Made by a program: the position numbers and the translations under genes
Shown here: positions 23,343-39,306 of the stretch, in pieces
How positions within the stretch are numbered: the first letter of the stretch is position 1
How the letters are laid out: the number at the start of each line of letters is the position of its first letter
Origin: Corylus avellana
Lineage: Eukaryota; Streptophyta; Magnoliopsida; Fagales; Betulaceae
DNA length: 64,000 nucleotides
NCBI RefSeq assembly: GCF_901000735.1
Contig: NC_081549.1
Coordinates: 22,559,850 to 22,623,849, forward strand
Reading direction: 5' to 3'
Notes under the pieces: generated by a model
What the model saw: only the letters and a program-made list of their open reading frames with translations
What the model was told of the DNA's origin: nothing
The model's database searches: none

Positions 23343-24849
23343 GAGTTGTATGCTTCTTCATAAAGATGATGTATTTCAGATACTTTGACATTTTCTTTTA
23401 AGTCCTCAAGGCTTTAGTTATCTTTATCTTTTCCTTTTTTTCTTTCTTTTTATTTTTTATTTTTTTTTATTGTAAGAATCTTTAATTTTCTATTTCTTGA
23501 CCGTGGGTCCAGACTCCTGAGTCTCAAATAGTGAAGTGGTGATGGGGCTAAAATACTTTATTCAAATCTTGTCAAAGCTGGGCACTTCAATAGATCACCA
23601 ACGGACTGTTTAGGGCTTCAGAGGCCCATTTGACCGAACAGGCTGAGCTTTCTGGCCCAAATAAAACGATGTTTTGTATGCTTCTTTTGCCTTTTTATTT
23701 TTAAAAGCATCTCAACAGATACTTTCAATTTTCAAACTTTTGGAATTCGTTTTTTTTTTTTTTTTGTCTTGAACAAAAAAAAAAGGCATACATTACGTCA
23801 AACAACTTGGCTTCTTCTTATTTAAATACATATTTTATTTTTTGATTAGTCATTTTTGGGCAAGCACTATAATTTCTGTTTTCTTTTTTCAATAATTTTT
23901 CTCTCTTCTCTTAGTAGTTTAAAAGAAAAAAAAAATACTGAAAAATATTATTTTAAAAAAATAAAAAATACATTGGACTTTGTATTGAAAAAATAGTAGG
24001 TAATACAAATCATTGTGGCTTTTAGTTAACTAAAATGCATAACATTATTGGAGATGTTCAAATGTATAGTTAGGAGAGACCGATTATCACCTCCTCTCTT
24101 AATTTAAATGATAAGAAAATAATTAGGTAAAATAAAAATATGATCGAGTGAACCGACTATCCCTTTCAAAGGGTGAGGGGGAGTCACCAGACCACCCCTT
24201 GAAATAACTTATTGTTCTTTCAAAAGTAAAACGGTAGTCCGCCACCCTTTTTATACGAATTTTTCTTATTTTTTCCTTTAAACGTTTATGTGGCTCTATC
24301 CCATAGCTGATTTTCAAAATGAATGGCCTGAATCCTTGATATTGATGGGGAGCTCAATCAGAACGCCACCGACTTACAAAATTGACAAGACTTGGATCCA
24401 ATCAAAGTCGTTCATAACCTCGCGAAATCAATCTCCTTCCGTGACTGAAGCAAATTACTCCCTTTTTAGTGATGTTACAAATTAGTTTATTTCATCCTAC
24501 TGCCACAACCATAATTGAAGTACACAGATTTTGATGCCACAACCACCCTTGCTTGCTCAAATCGCAATTTTTTAAAAGTTTTTTAAAATGCAATTAAGCG
24601 TTTGGTAAATTTTTGACATTTTCAAATTACAATATTTTAAAAACGCAATTCCAAATAATCATTTTTTTGTGATTTAGTTAAAATCACATTTTTATTTATG
24701 AAATCACAATACCAAATACACCATAAATTAACAACATAAAATTCAAACTATGAAATTTCTCATTTTTATGGAGGGTCCTTGTCCACACATTGGGATGTTT
24801 CCTTTTTTTTTTTTTTTTTTAAAAAAAAAAAGTAAATCTAATTAAAAAA
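23343..24849. other. Intergenic with MITE-like sequence
   Basis: No gene was recognised. Around 24560-24720 the sequence is rich in inverted aaatgcaatt / gtttggtaaa strings typical of small hAT-like MITEs. Long T runs occur near 23749-23766 and 24804-24818. The 65-codon frame at 24288-24485 shows no domain. Confidence 0.45.
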
Positions 24850-25086
24850 AGGTTGGAGAGGGAGGCCAATTGTAACTATCCTACTAGGGCATAACCATAG
24901 TAGCACCAACCCTCTGGGCGTCGCTCAGGAGGGACCTAGACGGTGGGAACTGCAGGCGCTCCCTCAAGACCAATGGAGCCATAGCTTAATACCCGCCCCA
25001 CCAAGGTATAGATGGAACTCAAGGTGGCGAATACTAATAAGCTAAAGGATTCTCATTGCGAGAGTCGAACCCAGACCTTAGCGAGT
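24850..25086 (-). mobile_element. SINE-like element, second type
   Basis: On the minus strand a box B-like gggttcgactctcgc string (about 25059-25073) is followed by about 200 bp of GC-richer sequence without coding capacity. This resembles a tRNA-derived SINE distinct from the family at 9531. A clear box A and target duplication were not found. Confidence 0.4.
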
Positions 25087-25706
25087 GCCCATCAATTGAT
25101 TCTATTCTTTGGTGATAAATCTTTAATTGCACAATAACTCTTATCATAAAGTCAACTACTAAAAATGGTATACAGTCAACTAATCAAGACGTAGGGGGAA
25201 CCATAAAAGGAACTCGCTGTGATATTCATATCCTGTTGAATTTTCAATCCTTCTTTGTTGGCCTCCATACATATTTCAATTTTCATCGATTTCTTTTCAA
25301 GTGTTATTTATTTTATTTTTTTGATATGTCCGCACAAGAGGAAGGAGGGAAATTCGAATTAGTGACCTCCACTTCATTAGACGTAGTCCTAGCGCATGCC
25401 CATCAATTGATTCTATTCTTTGGTGATAAATCTTTAATTGCACAATAACTCTTATCGTCAAGTCAACTACTAAAAATAGTATACTAATCAAGACAAGGGG
25501 GAACCATAAAAGGAACTCGCTATGATATTCATATCCTGTTGAATTTTCAATCCTTCTTTGTTGGCCTCCATGCATATTTCAATTTTAATCGATTTCTTTT
25601 CAAGTGTTATTTATTTTTATTTTTTTGATATGTTCACACAAAAGGAGGAAGGGAGATTCGAACTAGTGACCTCCGCTTTATTAGACGTGGTCCTAGCTGA
25701 TTGAAC
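25087..25706. repeat. 311-bp direct tandem duplication, each unit ending in a SINE
   Basis: The string gcccatcaattgattc starts at 25087 and 25398. Sequence from there through ttcttttcaagtgttattta to the SINE is duplicated with few differences. Each unit carries a minus-strand SINE head near its end (about 25325-25392 and 25630-25706). The duplication therefore followed or accompanied SINE insertion. Confidence 0.85.
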
Positions 25707-25719
25707 TACCTCTTGGAGA
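25622..25719 (-). mobile_element. tRNA-derived SINE, minus-strand copy
   Basis: Minus-strand box A-like gtagttcaatcagc and box B-like agttcgaatctccc are followed by a body ending in tgtgaacatatc. It is the more complete of the two copies in the 311-bp tandem duplication; the copy near 25318-25396 lacks the box A end. Confidence 0.7.
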
Positions 25720-27276
25720 CCTTTTCAAGTGTTATTAGGAATGCTACAAGTCCTAATTATAAACTAACTTAACATTAATAAAATTAAATTTATCTGTCAA
25801 ATTTTGTTGCTTATTAGGATTGTGCCACATGGTGCACATATAAACTAATACTTGAATTTTTAAGGGATTGTTATAAAAGCTGTAGTATCCTAATATTAAA
25901 GTATAGTAATTTAATCATTTAAAATAAATAAATAATAATTTAACCAACAAAGCCGGGTGAAATGTTTAATGAAAATGCATGTGGCTGTTCAATTATCTAC
26001 AGCTAATTAATTATAGCTAAAAGCTTGATCTACACCGGCCTATTAATCCCTCCCATAGACCCATTAAAGTTCCCTGTAAAATCTCATGAGACTGAGGAGT
26101 TGTCAACCAAATTATAGCTAATAAGCTCTTGATCTACTTCATGACCCACTATTCACTAACCCCTCTGTAGACCCCATCAAGCACTCAATGATTCTCTTCC
26201 AAATTAATATATATAATTTATTTTTCACTAAAAATAATTTTATCATCAATTATTTTTTAGCAGAAGATCTCTAGCTATATATATATTGAAAAGTTTACAA
26301 GAACAAAGTGAAAAAAAAATAAGTAAATTTTTCCTCCAACATTACGATCTTGTTTACCATTTTCTTAATTTCCATTGAAAAATTTACATGATCGATGCAA
26401 TTAGCCAAATCCTTATTCCCTCGCCAGACTGGGATTACGTACGCTCGTAGCACATGAATCAACCACAAATAATTATTTCAAACATTTCATGCATGTAGCT
26501 AGGCCTAGGAACACCGCTTGTATACCTTTTTGCTAGGGGTGGTCATCAATTAACCAGCCGGACCCGCCAGAGAATTAAAGGATGGGGCTCAACTCAACCA
26601 ATGCCGTCATCCTTATCTACCACCCAATCCTATAAGTCCACCCCCAGCCCCGCGGGTGCATGTTTCTAAGCCTCGACATATATATATATATCCAAATCGT
26701 ACGCTAAAGTCAACCAGTTCAAAGACAAGCGGGGATGTTTCAATTGGTATCAAGATCATTAATTGATAGCTTCTGTTTTCAGCTTCGGCTAAAACGAGTG
26801 TCTTGGTTTAAGACCGATAAAAAAAATGTCGTGACTTTTGAAGTACTAGCGACATTTTTGTGTAAATGACTCACACATGAGAAAAAGTTGGGTCTTGTAC
26901 ACCGAGGCAGAAATTAGTATAAATAGGTACTAAAGGCCCAAAAATTTAGTAAGTAAGGGCAAATAAGTTTTCTTATAAATTAACCTCCGCCATGGCCTAT
27001 GCCGGCCCACATTCCTCCGTCATTAGTTGTGTTACACATTAATAAAGTATAAAGAAAAAGAATAGTTAATATATACCGAAGTAAATCTAAACCTAATAAT
27101 TTAAACTTTTAAGCTAAATTGTATCTTAATATGTCTATATTAAGTACTTACTTTTTGTTGTCTCCCTTGATACTTTTCTCCCTGATAGAGTGATAGGGCT
27201 CTCGACAAGCCTTGCCAGTAGGGCGTGTACAGTGATTCGTAGTTATGCATGAGAAAATGCATAACGTCAGACAACC
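25720..27276. other. Intergenic / POD1 upstream region
   Basis: Mostly AT-rich non-coding DNA ahead of the first peroxidase. A GC-richer patch at 26535-26680 shows no domain. No transcription-factor site is claimed. Confidence 0.5.
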
Positions 27277-27286
27277 TATATAAATA
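27277..27286 (+). promoter_or_regulatory. TATA box of POD1
   Basis: TATATAAATA lies 109 bp upstream of the POD1 start codon. A CT-rich 5' leader (27330-27372) follows. A transcription start near 27310 is inferred from the usual spacing. Confidence 0.6.
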
Positions 27287-27394
27287 CATGACAACTCCTG
27301 TGCCCTAACCAGGCATCAAGCGATCGAAAAGCCTTCTTCTTCTTATATATCCTCCTCCTTCTTCTTCTTCATCACACGAAATCGTTAGTCATAT

Positions 27395-29831
<2,437 letters not shown>

Positions 29832-30093
29832 TGATCAATTTAAGCCACTTAATTACTGGGTTAAACAATAAGATTAATTAAGGGGATAATAATAATAAGA
29901 TTAAGATCATATCCCCTCGTTTAGCTGCCCGAATAATGCAGAATAAGATTGAGCATATATATATGTTCACATAATAATTGTACGTGTGCTAGCTTTTGAG
30001 TATTATTAAAGAATAAGGGCATTTGTTTTATGATATTTTACATATCTAAATGGATTATCATATATTATAAATAATTATAATCCCTTTTATCTT
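29832..30093. other. POD1 3' flank
   Basis: Non-coding 3' flank of POD1 with several aataa-type strings that could serve as polyadenylation signals. No other feature was seen. Confidence 0.5.
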
Positions 30094-30170
30094 GCTTCAA
30101 GAAGGAGCGATAAAGCGAAGGTCACTAGTTCGAATCTCCATCTCCCCTCTTGTGCAGATATGTTAAAAAG
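30094..30170 (+). mobile_element. tRNA-derived SINE fragment
   Basis: Box B-like agttcgaatctcc and the shared body ctcccctcttgtgcagatatgt of the 9531 family are followed by an A-rich tail. The box A region is degenerate (aaggagcgataaag). Confidence 0.6.
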
Positions 30171-31427
30171 GAAAAAGGAGTGATGAATTAATTACTCAAA
30201 TAAAAGATGATCAATGAATTATAAATTATAATACTAAATTTCAGATCTTTCTAAGTCTAATTATAAATTCAAAGTCGACCACCAAATTAACCGATCAATG
30301 GAAGCTTATTGGGTTTGCCGGCCACAACAAACACCCATGCCACAATATTAACAAAATTTAACCCATGCATGCTAGGCAACAGGCATTCGCTGCACCATTG
30401 ACAATGATTTTCCGGAGTATTCAATTGATCGGAATTATAATATAATATATTGAGACATCACATAAATCAAAGTTTAAACTTATATTTGAGTCTAATTATA
30501 TTATAATAATCACACATATTTTAGGAGGTGAATCGTAGCCCTTATCTTATACAAGACCTTCTTCTCTCTTTTTTTTTTTTCTCTTTTTTTTTTTTTTCTA
30601 ATTCAATCTTAACTTGTTAATTGCCTACCCCAAATTTAAGTAAATACCATGTTGGTGTTTAAAACTAGGGTTGTCCATATAAGGGCTTGGATTTTGGATT
30701 TCTTAAATTTAGGACATGAGCAAATGCAGAACAATTTAGAACATGTTTGAGATTGTGTTTGAAAAATAGAGATTTTAAGTCAAAAAAACGATTTTGGGCA
30801 ATTGTGTTTTGACTATTTTTAGACTTTTTAGACCTTTAAAAGCGCTTTTAATTCTTTTTTATTAAACGAATACTTTTTTCTTTAAATTGACTTTTTGAGT
30901 GTTAAACAAACTTTTAAATTTTTCAAACGCACATCCAAAGAGGCCCTAATTAAGGGCCATCGCCGAACAGAAGACCAGGTGAAGGGACGTTGGACTGATA
31001 TTGGGCCTGAATGATTTGACTCATTGAAGCTGGGGCTGGGTCGACACTTCTATATATCCACTATCCATGCTAGAGTTAATCGAATTGGGCTGAAACCCAA
31101 ACATAAGTTTCGCCCAAGCCCAATTGTTTAATTCGCAAGAGCTTTGGCGTCTCACCAAGGTGATTCAGGGGATTTTAATCGTGCCATGTTCTTTCTCTGT
31201 CGATCGAGTTCATAGTTCGTCCGACCAAATTGTGAATTCATTGGAGCCATTATAAATTCATGCATTAGGATTAATTTCATATATATATATATGAAATTGT
31301 ATTACCGATTTTACTTTATGTTTCTTTTGGAATTTGCTAATTGTATTGGGACTTTTAATGAAAAATAATAAAATTCACCCATTTTTCAATGGTTCTATTA
31401 TTATTATTATTATTATTTTTTTTTTTT
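30171..31427. other. Intergenic containing a MITE-like unit (30738-30950)
   Basis: The unit from about 30738 (acatgtttgagattgtgttt) to 30950 (aaagaggccctaa) matches sequence families found in intron 2 of POD2 and POD3. Its gtttgaaaaa / aaaagcgctttt composition is typical of hAT-like MITEs. The rest is spacer with pyrimidine tracts near 30561-30599. Confidence 0.5.
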
Positions 31428-31507
31428 CTGTAAAGAGGGGAGGGGGATTCGAATTAGTAACCTCCACTTCATTAAGTATAGTCCTAACTGATTGAACTAC
31501 CTCTTAA
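31428..31507 (-). mobile_element. tRNA-derived SINE, minus-strand copy
   Basis: Minus-strand gtagttcaatcagt (box A-like) and ctaattcgaatcccc (box B-like) with the family body. The T-rich tract at 31396-31427 on the plus strand fits its A tail. Confidence 0.7.
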
Positions 31508-31771
31508 GAACGAATTCATGATTAAATTTGTGTGAAATCACGTGAATCTTAATTGTGTTGACAAAAAGAAAAAATATTGATGTGAATTAATATACTCCAC
31601 TCCACCCATATATATATAATTTTATTTTATTTTTACCTTATACCTGCACATGATATTGACAAAACAAGATAAAGAGGGACATGTATTTGGGGTGGAAAAG
31701 AGTTGAAATTACTTAAGAACTTGACATATATATATATATATAAGAAGCATAATATTATACGAAGTATAAGT

Positions 31772-32440
31772 TTAGAACCCACCATTTTCATGGGGGGATA
31801 TTACAGTCTCACCCTGATCTTCTGTCGTCGGAAACATCAACCATTCATCTGTAGAAGTTTGATCACACGCCTCAAGAAATGTTGACTCCCCAAGCTTTGG
31901 ACCTTCCTGACAGCGCTGGCTAAAAAGTATTCTAGAATTTCCAAAATGATACTTTGGTTCCTCGTGATTAATGTATTTATTATCTAATGTCTTCAGAAAC
32001 CCCAGCCACCAAGTATAAGCAGCTTGGTTTTCTCCCCATTCGAATTCCGGCGCTTCCACGGCCGGCGGCGTTGGCGCAGCCAGTATTGATGGTGCAGTTG
32101 TCGACCATATGGGTTCCGGGAGAGGCATAGACTCCATTACTGAATAACAATATTGTGAACCACCAAAAACAGGATTGTTGAATTTGCTGTTACCTGATGA
32201 TATTGTAGGCTCCCTATTCATGAAACATGATGCTGATGCTGCTGATGGTGATGATGATGATGGTGATGGTGATGGTGATGGTGATGATCTGTGGAGGTGC
32301 AAGGCATGGGCAATCTCTCTCCTAGCTTCAGCCATGTTGATCACACAGTCTTGCGGTGGTATTGATCTTCGTGCATGGTACCTTCTTCTCATGGGCTTTC
32401 TCAGAGAACCATTGCCTTTCTCGGAGCCCATATTCTCCAT
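31772..32440 (-). CDS. Plant protein of unknown function, 222 residues, single exon
   Basis: Function not recognised. The frame is intact over 222 codons. The N-terminal third is basic and well structured (RRRYHARRSIPPQDC, then MAEARREIAHALHLHR, about residues 18-51), which looks like a conserved amphipathic helix. A Ser/Pro-rich tract follows at about 52-70, encoded by an imperfect CAT/CAC microsatellite. A C-terminal half contains FEWGENQAAYTWWLGFLKTLD. No signal peptide or membrane segment is apparent. The start was chosen because the basic segment follows closely and no longer in-frame start is supported. An inverted copy with a different Ser-tract arrangement is at 51843-52511, probably the other allele. 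The coding call is supported by open length, composition and preservation in both copies. Confidence 0.75.
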   Translation of the reverse strand: MENMGSEKGNGSLRKPMRRRYHARRSIPPQDCVINMAEARREIAHALHLHRSSPSPSPSPSSSSPSAASASCFMNREPTISSGNSKFNNPVFGGSQYCYSVMESMPLPEPIWSTTAPSILAAPTPPAVEAPEFEWGENQAAYTWWLGFLKTLDNKYINHEEPKYHFGNSRILFSQRCQEGPKLGESTFLEACDQTSTDEWLMFPTTEDQGETVISPHENGGF

Positions 32441-32525
32441 GGCTGGCTTTCACAGAGAAGAAGTCTTTTTTTTCTTTCTGTTGTTTGTAGTTGTTGGGGG
32501 GATTGAAAGCAGGCAATTGAAGGCC

Positions 32526-34351
32526 TGTAGAGTAAAGAGAGAGGTGTAAGCAAGTACTGTTGAGTTTAAAGAGAAAGGAAAAGATGGGTCAGGAAGAAGA
32601 GACATGTATGCTGACACGTGGGAGATATAATAGACACATCAAATCTCTTTAAGAAGAGGTGAAGTCTACGCTCACATCTCTAACTTTACCTTTTTCCTGG
32701 TCTTACCCTCTAAAACCCAATGATGGTGTGCCACTGCTGACCAGACAACCACTCTCTTCTAAGCATTAACCAAAGCAATGAATGTCTGTCGTCCCAACTT
32801 GTTCTTATATTAGCTTTTAAATGTAGGGTTAGTAACCTTTTTACTTTTTTACTTTTATTTATTTTTATTTTTTTACTTAAGTTTCAAGTCATATTATAAA
32901 TGGTATTAACTTATGGATAAAAACTAATTTAATATCTTCATCACACTTCATTAATCGAACTAATTTTGGCCACCCTATTCCGGCCTTGGGTTGGCTCAGT
33001 CACCCTTAATGGCCAAAATGAGGTGGCCGGACCACCCTATATTTGTCTTCTTCTTTTTTCCTTTTTTTTTGTAGGTTTTAATTTTTTTAATTATTTTAAT
33101 TAGTTCTATGGGTTTTTTTTTAGGACATATGACATGTTTTTGTTAGAACACATGTTAGTTTGTTAGTTTGATTTATGGAATAGTGACAGAGGTACTAAAC
33201 TAGTATTTACCCATAAGTCAGGTTTCATCTGTGATATGAATTAAAATATAAGTTGAAAAAAATAAAACAATAAAAACTTAAGTACTAAAAAAGTTATTAA
33301 CACAATTTAACCAATAGAACCCCAAACCCTAGCAAATCCTAGCTTTAAAATATTATATATTTATCTTTTGTTTAAAAAAAATATATAAATATAAGACTAT
33401 ATGGACTAATTCTAACTCAACTTAATTATTTAATAAAACAGCGGACCCTCAACTTTAATTCTCTAATTTTATGTTGAGTTCGTGATAAGTTCATCGTATA
33501 AAAAAATTTCTAAATGTTGTATATTGAGACATAGATATAAGATTATATAAAATCAACCTTAATCTGACTTATTTAAATAAACATGTTAAATTCTTTAATC
33601 ATAACTCATTATTATTTTTGCTAAATTCGCATTGAATTCGTTGATCGTATAAAAAATTACCAACCCAACTCTCATTTTCAGTAGTAGAAAATTTAACCAT
33701 GTAAATAAAAAGCTGGTGAATGATGAATGAGAGATTCGTTGGACGAGAGGCCCAAGTAAGATTAGTTAGTTGTTTATTACAACAGAGGCACTGGGCTGAT
33801 GGGCTAAAAGAAAAACAAAACGGGCAGAAAAACAGCGACATATGAGAAGCCGCGCATGAACTTAACCTCACCCCGTTGTTAACCCAAGGGTAGTGTTGTC
33901 CAAAAGTTTTAATAATGATAGTGCATTAAATGTACTACCCTTCAAAATGCACTAAATGGAAGAAATGGAGGGATTTTGAAATGGAGAGGATCCTTTTCCC
34001 CCAAGACGCCTATGTCTATGAGGCCCAAAATAATAAACCTAAGAAAATCAAAATGGCCAAATTCCTGCTTGGAAACCCAAATTATGACTTCCTTCTTTTT
34101 TCTTTTTTAAGATAATTAAGAAACAAGTACCAACAAGAGGAAAAGACAATTGCAAAGGGAGTCATTTCCCTTTCAAGAAAAATAAATCAATCATACATAA
34201 ATAAAACAAGATTAAGAGAAAATTAGTCTAAGAAGCCATGAGGAAATTTATAATCTATTATGTGAATTATTGACTTTCTGAATTTATTGATATATTATCC
34301 CCAAATGTCTTCATCTTTGTGACAAGCAGTTATCACCAAAGGAAATGTTAA
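32526..34351. other. Intergenic; includes a GC module near 32967-33046
   Basis: No gene was recognised. The segment 32967-33046 carries ggccaccc / ggtggccggaccaccc strings like those in the TIR element at 17.8 kb. The rest is AT-rich spacer. Confidence 0.5.
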
Positions 34352-35539
34352 TTGGCAATCACCATCAAAAGTTTCTGCCAGGTTTTTCATGCACGTGGCA
34401 AATAATTGTTGGAGTTGGTGGCTTCTCATTTGAATTAATTGATTAATGTCTTTGCCATATTACATAAAACTCAGGCCAATTTGAATTTTTCTATGTAGAG
34501 ATTAATTTTGGCATGTGGAGGTAATATCTACCATATTGTAGGCTTGAAGATGCTGCATTCATATCTAAAAACCCCTATAAACGAAGTATTCAACAAAAAC
34601 GTGGGGGAATTGAACAATTGAACAATTCAACAAGCAGATAATTTGGGTAATCAAGGCTTTTGGAATAAATCAACTCATTGGCCTGGTTTACAATTGCAAT
34701 TAGGTATATAAACCTTGTCGCATTTGGTTTTTGTTGACTTTAGCAAATATTATGTATAGCATTAATGATTTTGTTGATAGGTGCGGGAATTATTAATTAC
34801 CCAATCCAACTTGTGTATGTATGCACCAATATGGATTTAGCCTGTCCACATAACATCCAGTGCAAATGTATATATACCTCGATCACAGTTGACTGTGTCC
34901 AAATGCATCAGCTACTAGTTTCTTGGACATGGTCTAATGATATTCATGACCCAATAGTTTCTGCGCAGAATATCCTAATTACCCTGATAATATTGGATAG
35001 TGATCTCTAGTAATTTGTGTTGTCCAGATTGCTAGCAATTTATGCAATAAAAATGTGAAAGAGTTCCCACAGAGCTCACTTGCCTAAGTAAGTCTCGAGC
35101 AACCCGCTCTTGTGTTCGGATAGATTAGCCATATAAGAATTTTCACATACTTGCTGTTTGAATTGCTAGCAATCCGAACAATAAATTGCTGATAAAAAAA
35201 AATAATCATTTAATCATTTAATTGATATTTGAACATTACATGAATTATTTTTATAAAATAATAGAGTTAAAGTTTGAAATTAAGACTTCAGCTTCGATAT
35301 TATGTTAAATTACCACTTACCTCAAAGTTAATAAATTTAATATTTTAACCTAATGAATAAAATTCCACCCAAGATCAATTATACTTGAAATTCACAAGTT
35401 TTCATATAATATTTTTTCTAATCAGATCTGATTTTAATATATTTAAATGGCCAGGGAATAGTTGAGCTGATCATATATACGAAGCTTCGATTCTTGACCA
35501 AATCCAAGAAAAATTAGCCTTTAAGTCTCTATTTCTTCT

Positions 35540-35547
35540 TATAAATA
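35540..35547 (+). promoter_or_regulatory. TATA box of POD2
   Basis: TATAAATA lies 104 bp upstream of the POD2 start codon and is conserved in POD3 at 41999-42006. A transcription start near 35570 is inferred. Confidence 0.6.
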
Positions 35548-35650
35548 CCAAAACCAACCAAGCCAAAGGTACCAAAAACCTAGGAGCTAGATCGATCGAC
35601 AAAGATCACGACGACAGATAATTCAAATCTTACTAGAGCAATTAGATACT

Positions 35651-37284
<1,634 letters not shown>

Positions 37285-37486
37285 GTTGATGTATTTTTTA
37301 GTGTTTTTCGTTTTTAATTTCAAAAAGTTATATGATGTAATCAAGATGTAATATTCTGTTTTTTCTTCTTTTCTTTATTTATTTTTTTTATCGTTGGATA
37401 AAGATGAAATTTTTTTTTTGTGTTTTGAAGAGTATTTTGTATTTTAAATTATTTGTTAACATTTTTTATTTAAGAATAGAAAATAT

Positions 37487-38158
37487 GGATAAATGTAAAA
37501 TTGATCTTTGTGGTTGACCTAAATTACAAATCACTTCATGTGGTAAAAATAATAATTTATAGGTCCTCAAGATATGCCAAATAACAGTTTAATCCATGAA
37601 ATTAATTTCTGTTAAGGAACTTAACAAAATCTGTCACTTTGCCACGTCATACTCAATAAAAATGTGACCATATTATTAATTTATGACTTTCAAAAATCAC
37701 AATTAGGATTTTCACATCATTTTACGACGCAAGCTAAAATTACACATCAACCCTCACTCCACGTCATACTGTTACAGTAAATTAACTTAATCTCTTATTT
37801 TTCCCAAAATTTTACCCATGCATTAGCATAACCCTTCCTCATCTTTGTTTTCCTTAGCCACTTCACAAAATGCGACGATCAAATTCTTGCAAAATGCTCC
37901 CAAATCGTGGTGAGAAATATGAAAATGAGGGAGGGTTACGCACAGAGTAAAATTTTGGAGATAGAAGATATTAGGTTAATTTACTATAGTAGTATGATGT
38001 GACAAAGTAACGGATTCTATTAAGTTACTTAATGGAAATTGATTTTAAGGAGTAAACTGTTATTTTGGCCTACCCTAAGGACCTATAAATTAATTGTTAT
38101 ACCATAGGGAGTGATTTATAATTTAGGCTAACCACAATAACTAATTTTGCATTTATCC
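37487..38158. mobile_element. Non-autonomous TIR element downstream of POD2
   Basis: The outer about 170 bp are inverted: the left begins ggataaatgtaaaatt and the right ends gcatttatcc. Inner segments containing cacgtcatac and gtaaattaa..taatct also pair. Imperfect tagaaaata flanks could be a 9-bp target duplication, which would fit a MULE. Copies occupy the same position behind POD3, POD4 and in the inverted block at 55066-55738. Confidence 0.7.
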
Positions 38159-39301
38159 CTAGAAAAATAAAATCTTTATCAAACATGGCCATAACTGATT
38201 ATATATATAGATTTCTGTCTCCATAAGTCAATTTTTTGTTTTTTGTTTTTTTAAGTAATATCGTCAATTTTTTAGTCACTAATTAATAAGAAAATAATTG
38301 GGCTTTAAACTTTTAAATCTCTAATCTCACGGAGTGGCCCATGGGTTTGGGCTCATGATTTGATGGCTGCCCACTCCAGCCCGGCCTTAATTTGCTCAGG
38401 CCTTCTTAAATGGTTCGCGTATACACGATCAATTAGGGTTATCCTTTGAACCCAACATATAATGAAATATGTGAAATGGCCCAAATGAGGAGGATATTTT
38501 ATTGTCAATATTTTGTTTTGTTACATTTAACGATATATATGATGTCATGTCATTTAATTTTTTAAAAAAAAAATTAATATAAATTTATATAGTATGTGGC
38601 TATATAAACATAATTAAATATGTGAAATTTAATTTTGATCATAAAATAGATCTATTATCCTTAAATAACATGACGACGTATATATTGTGTGTTAATATAA
38701 ACACCATTAAAATTGTAAAATTTAATTTGGATCGCTACCCACTCTTTAAAGAAGGTGGATTCTCTTTTGAATTCCATTAAGGGAAATATAGGCTATGGCC
38801 CTCTTGGTATTTACTTTTTAATTACAATTTGTTCTAAAGAAGAGGTTATCCGACCAAAAAACACAAGGAAATGCTATCTCAACATTTCTTTTTGTTTCTT
38901 CAATGTCACCCACTTGAATTCTAGGAAAAATCAAGGTTTTCATGATGTTTCAATTTAATTCTTAAGTTTTTTAATTTTGACAATTAGATTCTTAGGTTTT
39001 AACATGATTTCAAATAAGTCCATCCGTTAACTTACATTCTAATTAATTAGCAATAAGCCACGTCAGACTAATTAATTAATGCCAAATGCTATCTCAATTA
39101 ATGCCAAATACTATTACTTCGTTCGTCTTAAAAATCATTTCAGAAGTTATAGAATAGATTGCTGCAATGGATAATGCATTTTGCTGGTCTCTGTTGTGAT
39201 TATAATTTATTACTTGGCAATCACCATCAAAAGTTTCTGCCAGGTTTCTCATGCATGTGGCAAATAATTGATGAAGTTGGTGGCTTCTCATTTGAATTAA
39301 C
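38159..39301. other. Intergenic between POD2 and the LTR insertion
   Basis: No gene was recognised. The 67-codon frame at 38755-38958 is not considered a gene. The junction between duplication units lies near 39212. Confidence 0.5.
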
Positions 39302-39306
39302 TGATT

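Noticed and set aside
26730..26760. Primer-binding-site-like string ttggtatcaagatc
   Set aside because: No LTR end precedes it and no polyprotein or PPT follows.
32175..32549. 124-codon frame opposite the unknown gene
   Set aside because: Shadow of the CAT/CAC microsatellite and of the minus-strand gene.
38755..38958. 67-codon frame also preserved in the inverted copy
   Set aside because: Conserved only because the DNA is duplicated; it is disrupted in the POD3 unit and has no protein features.
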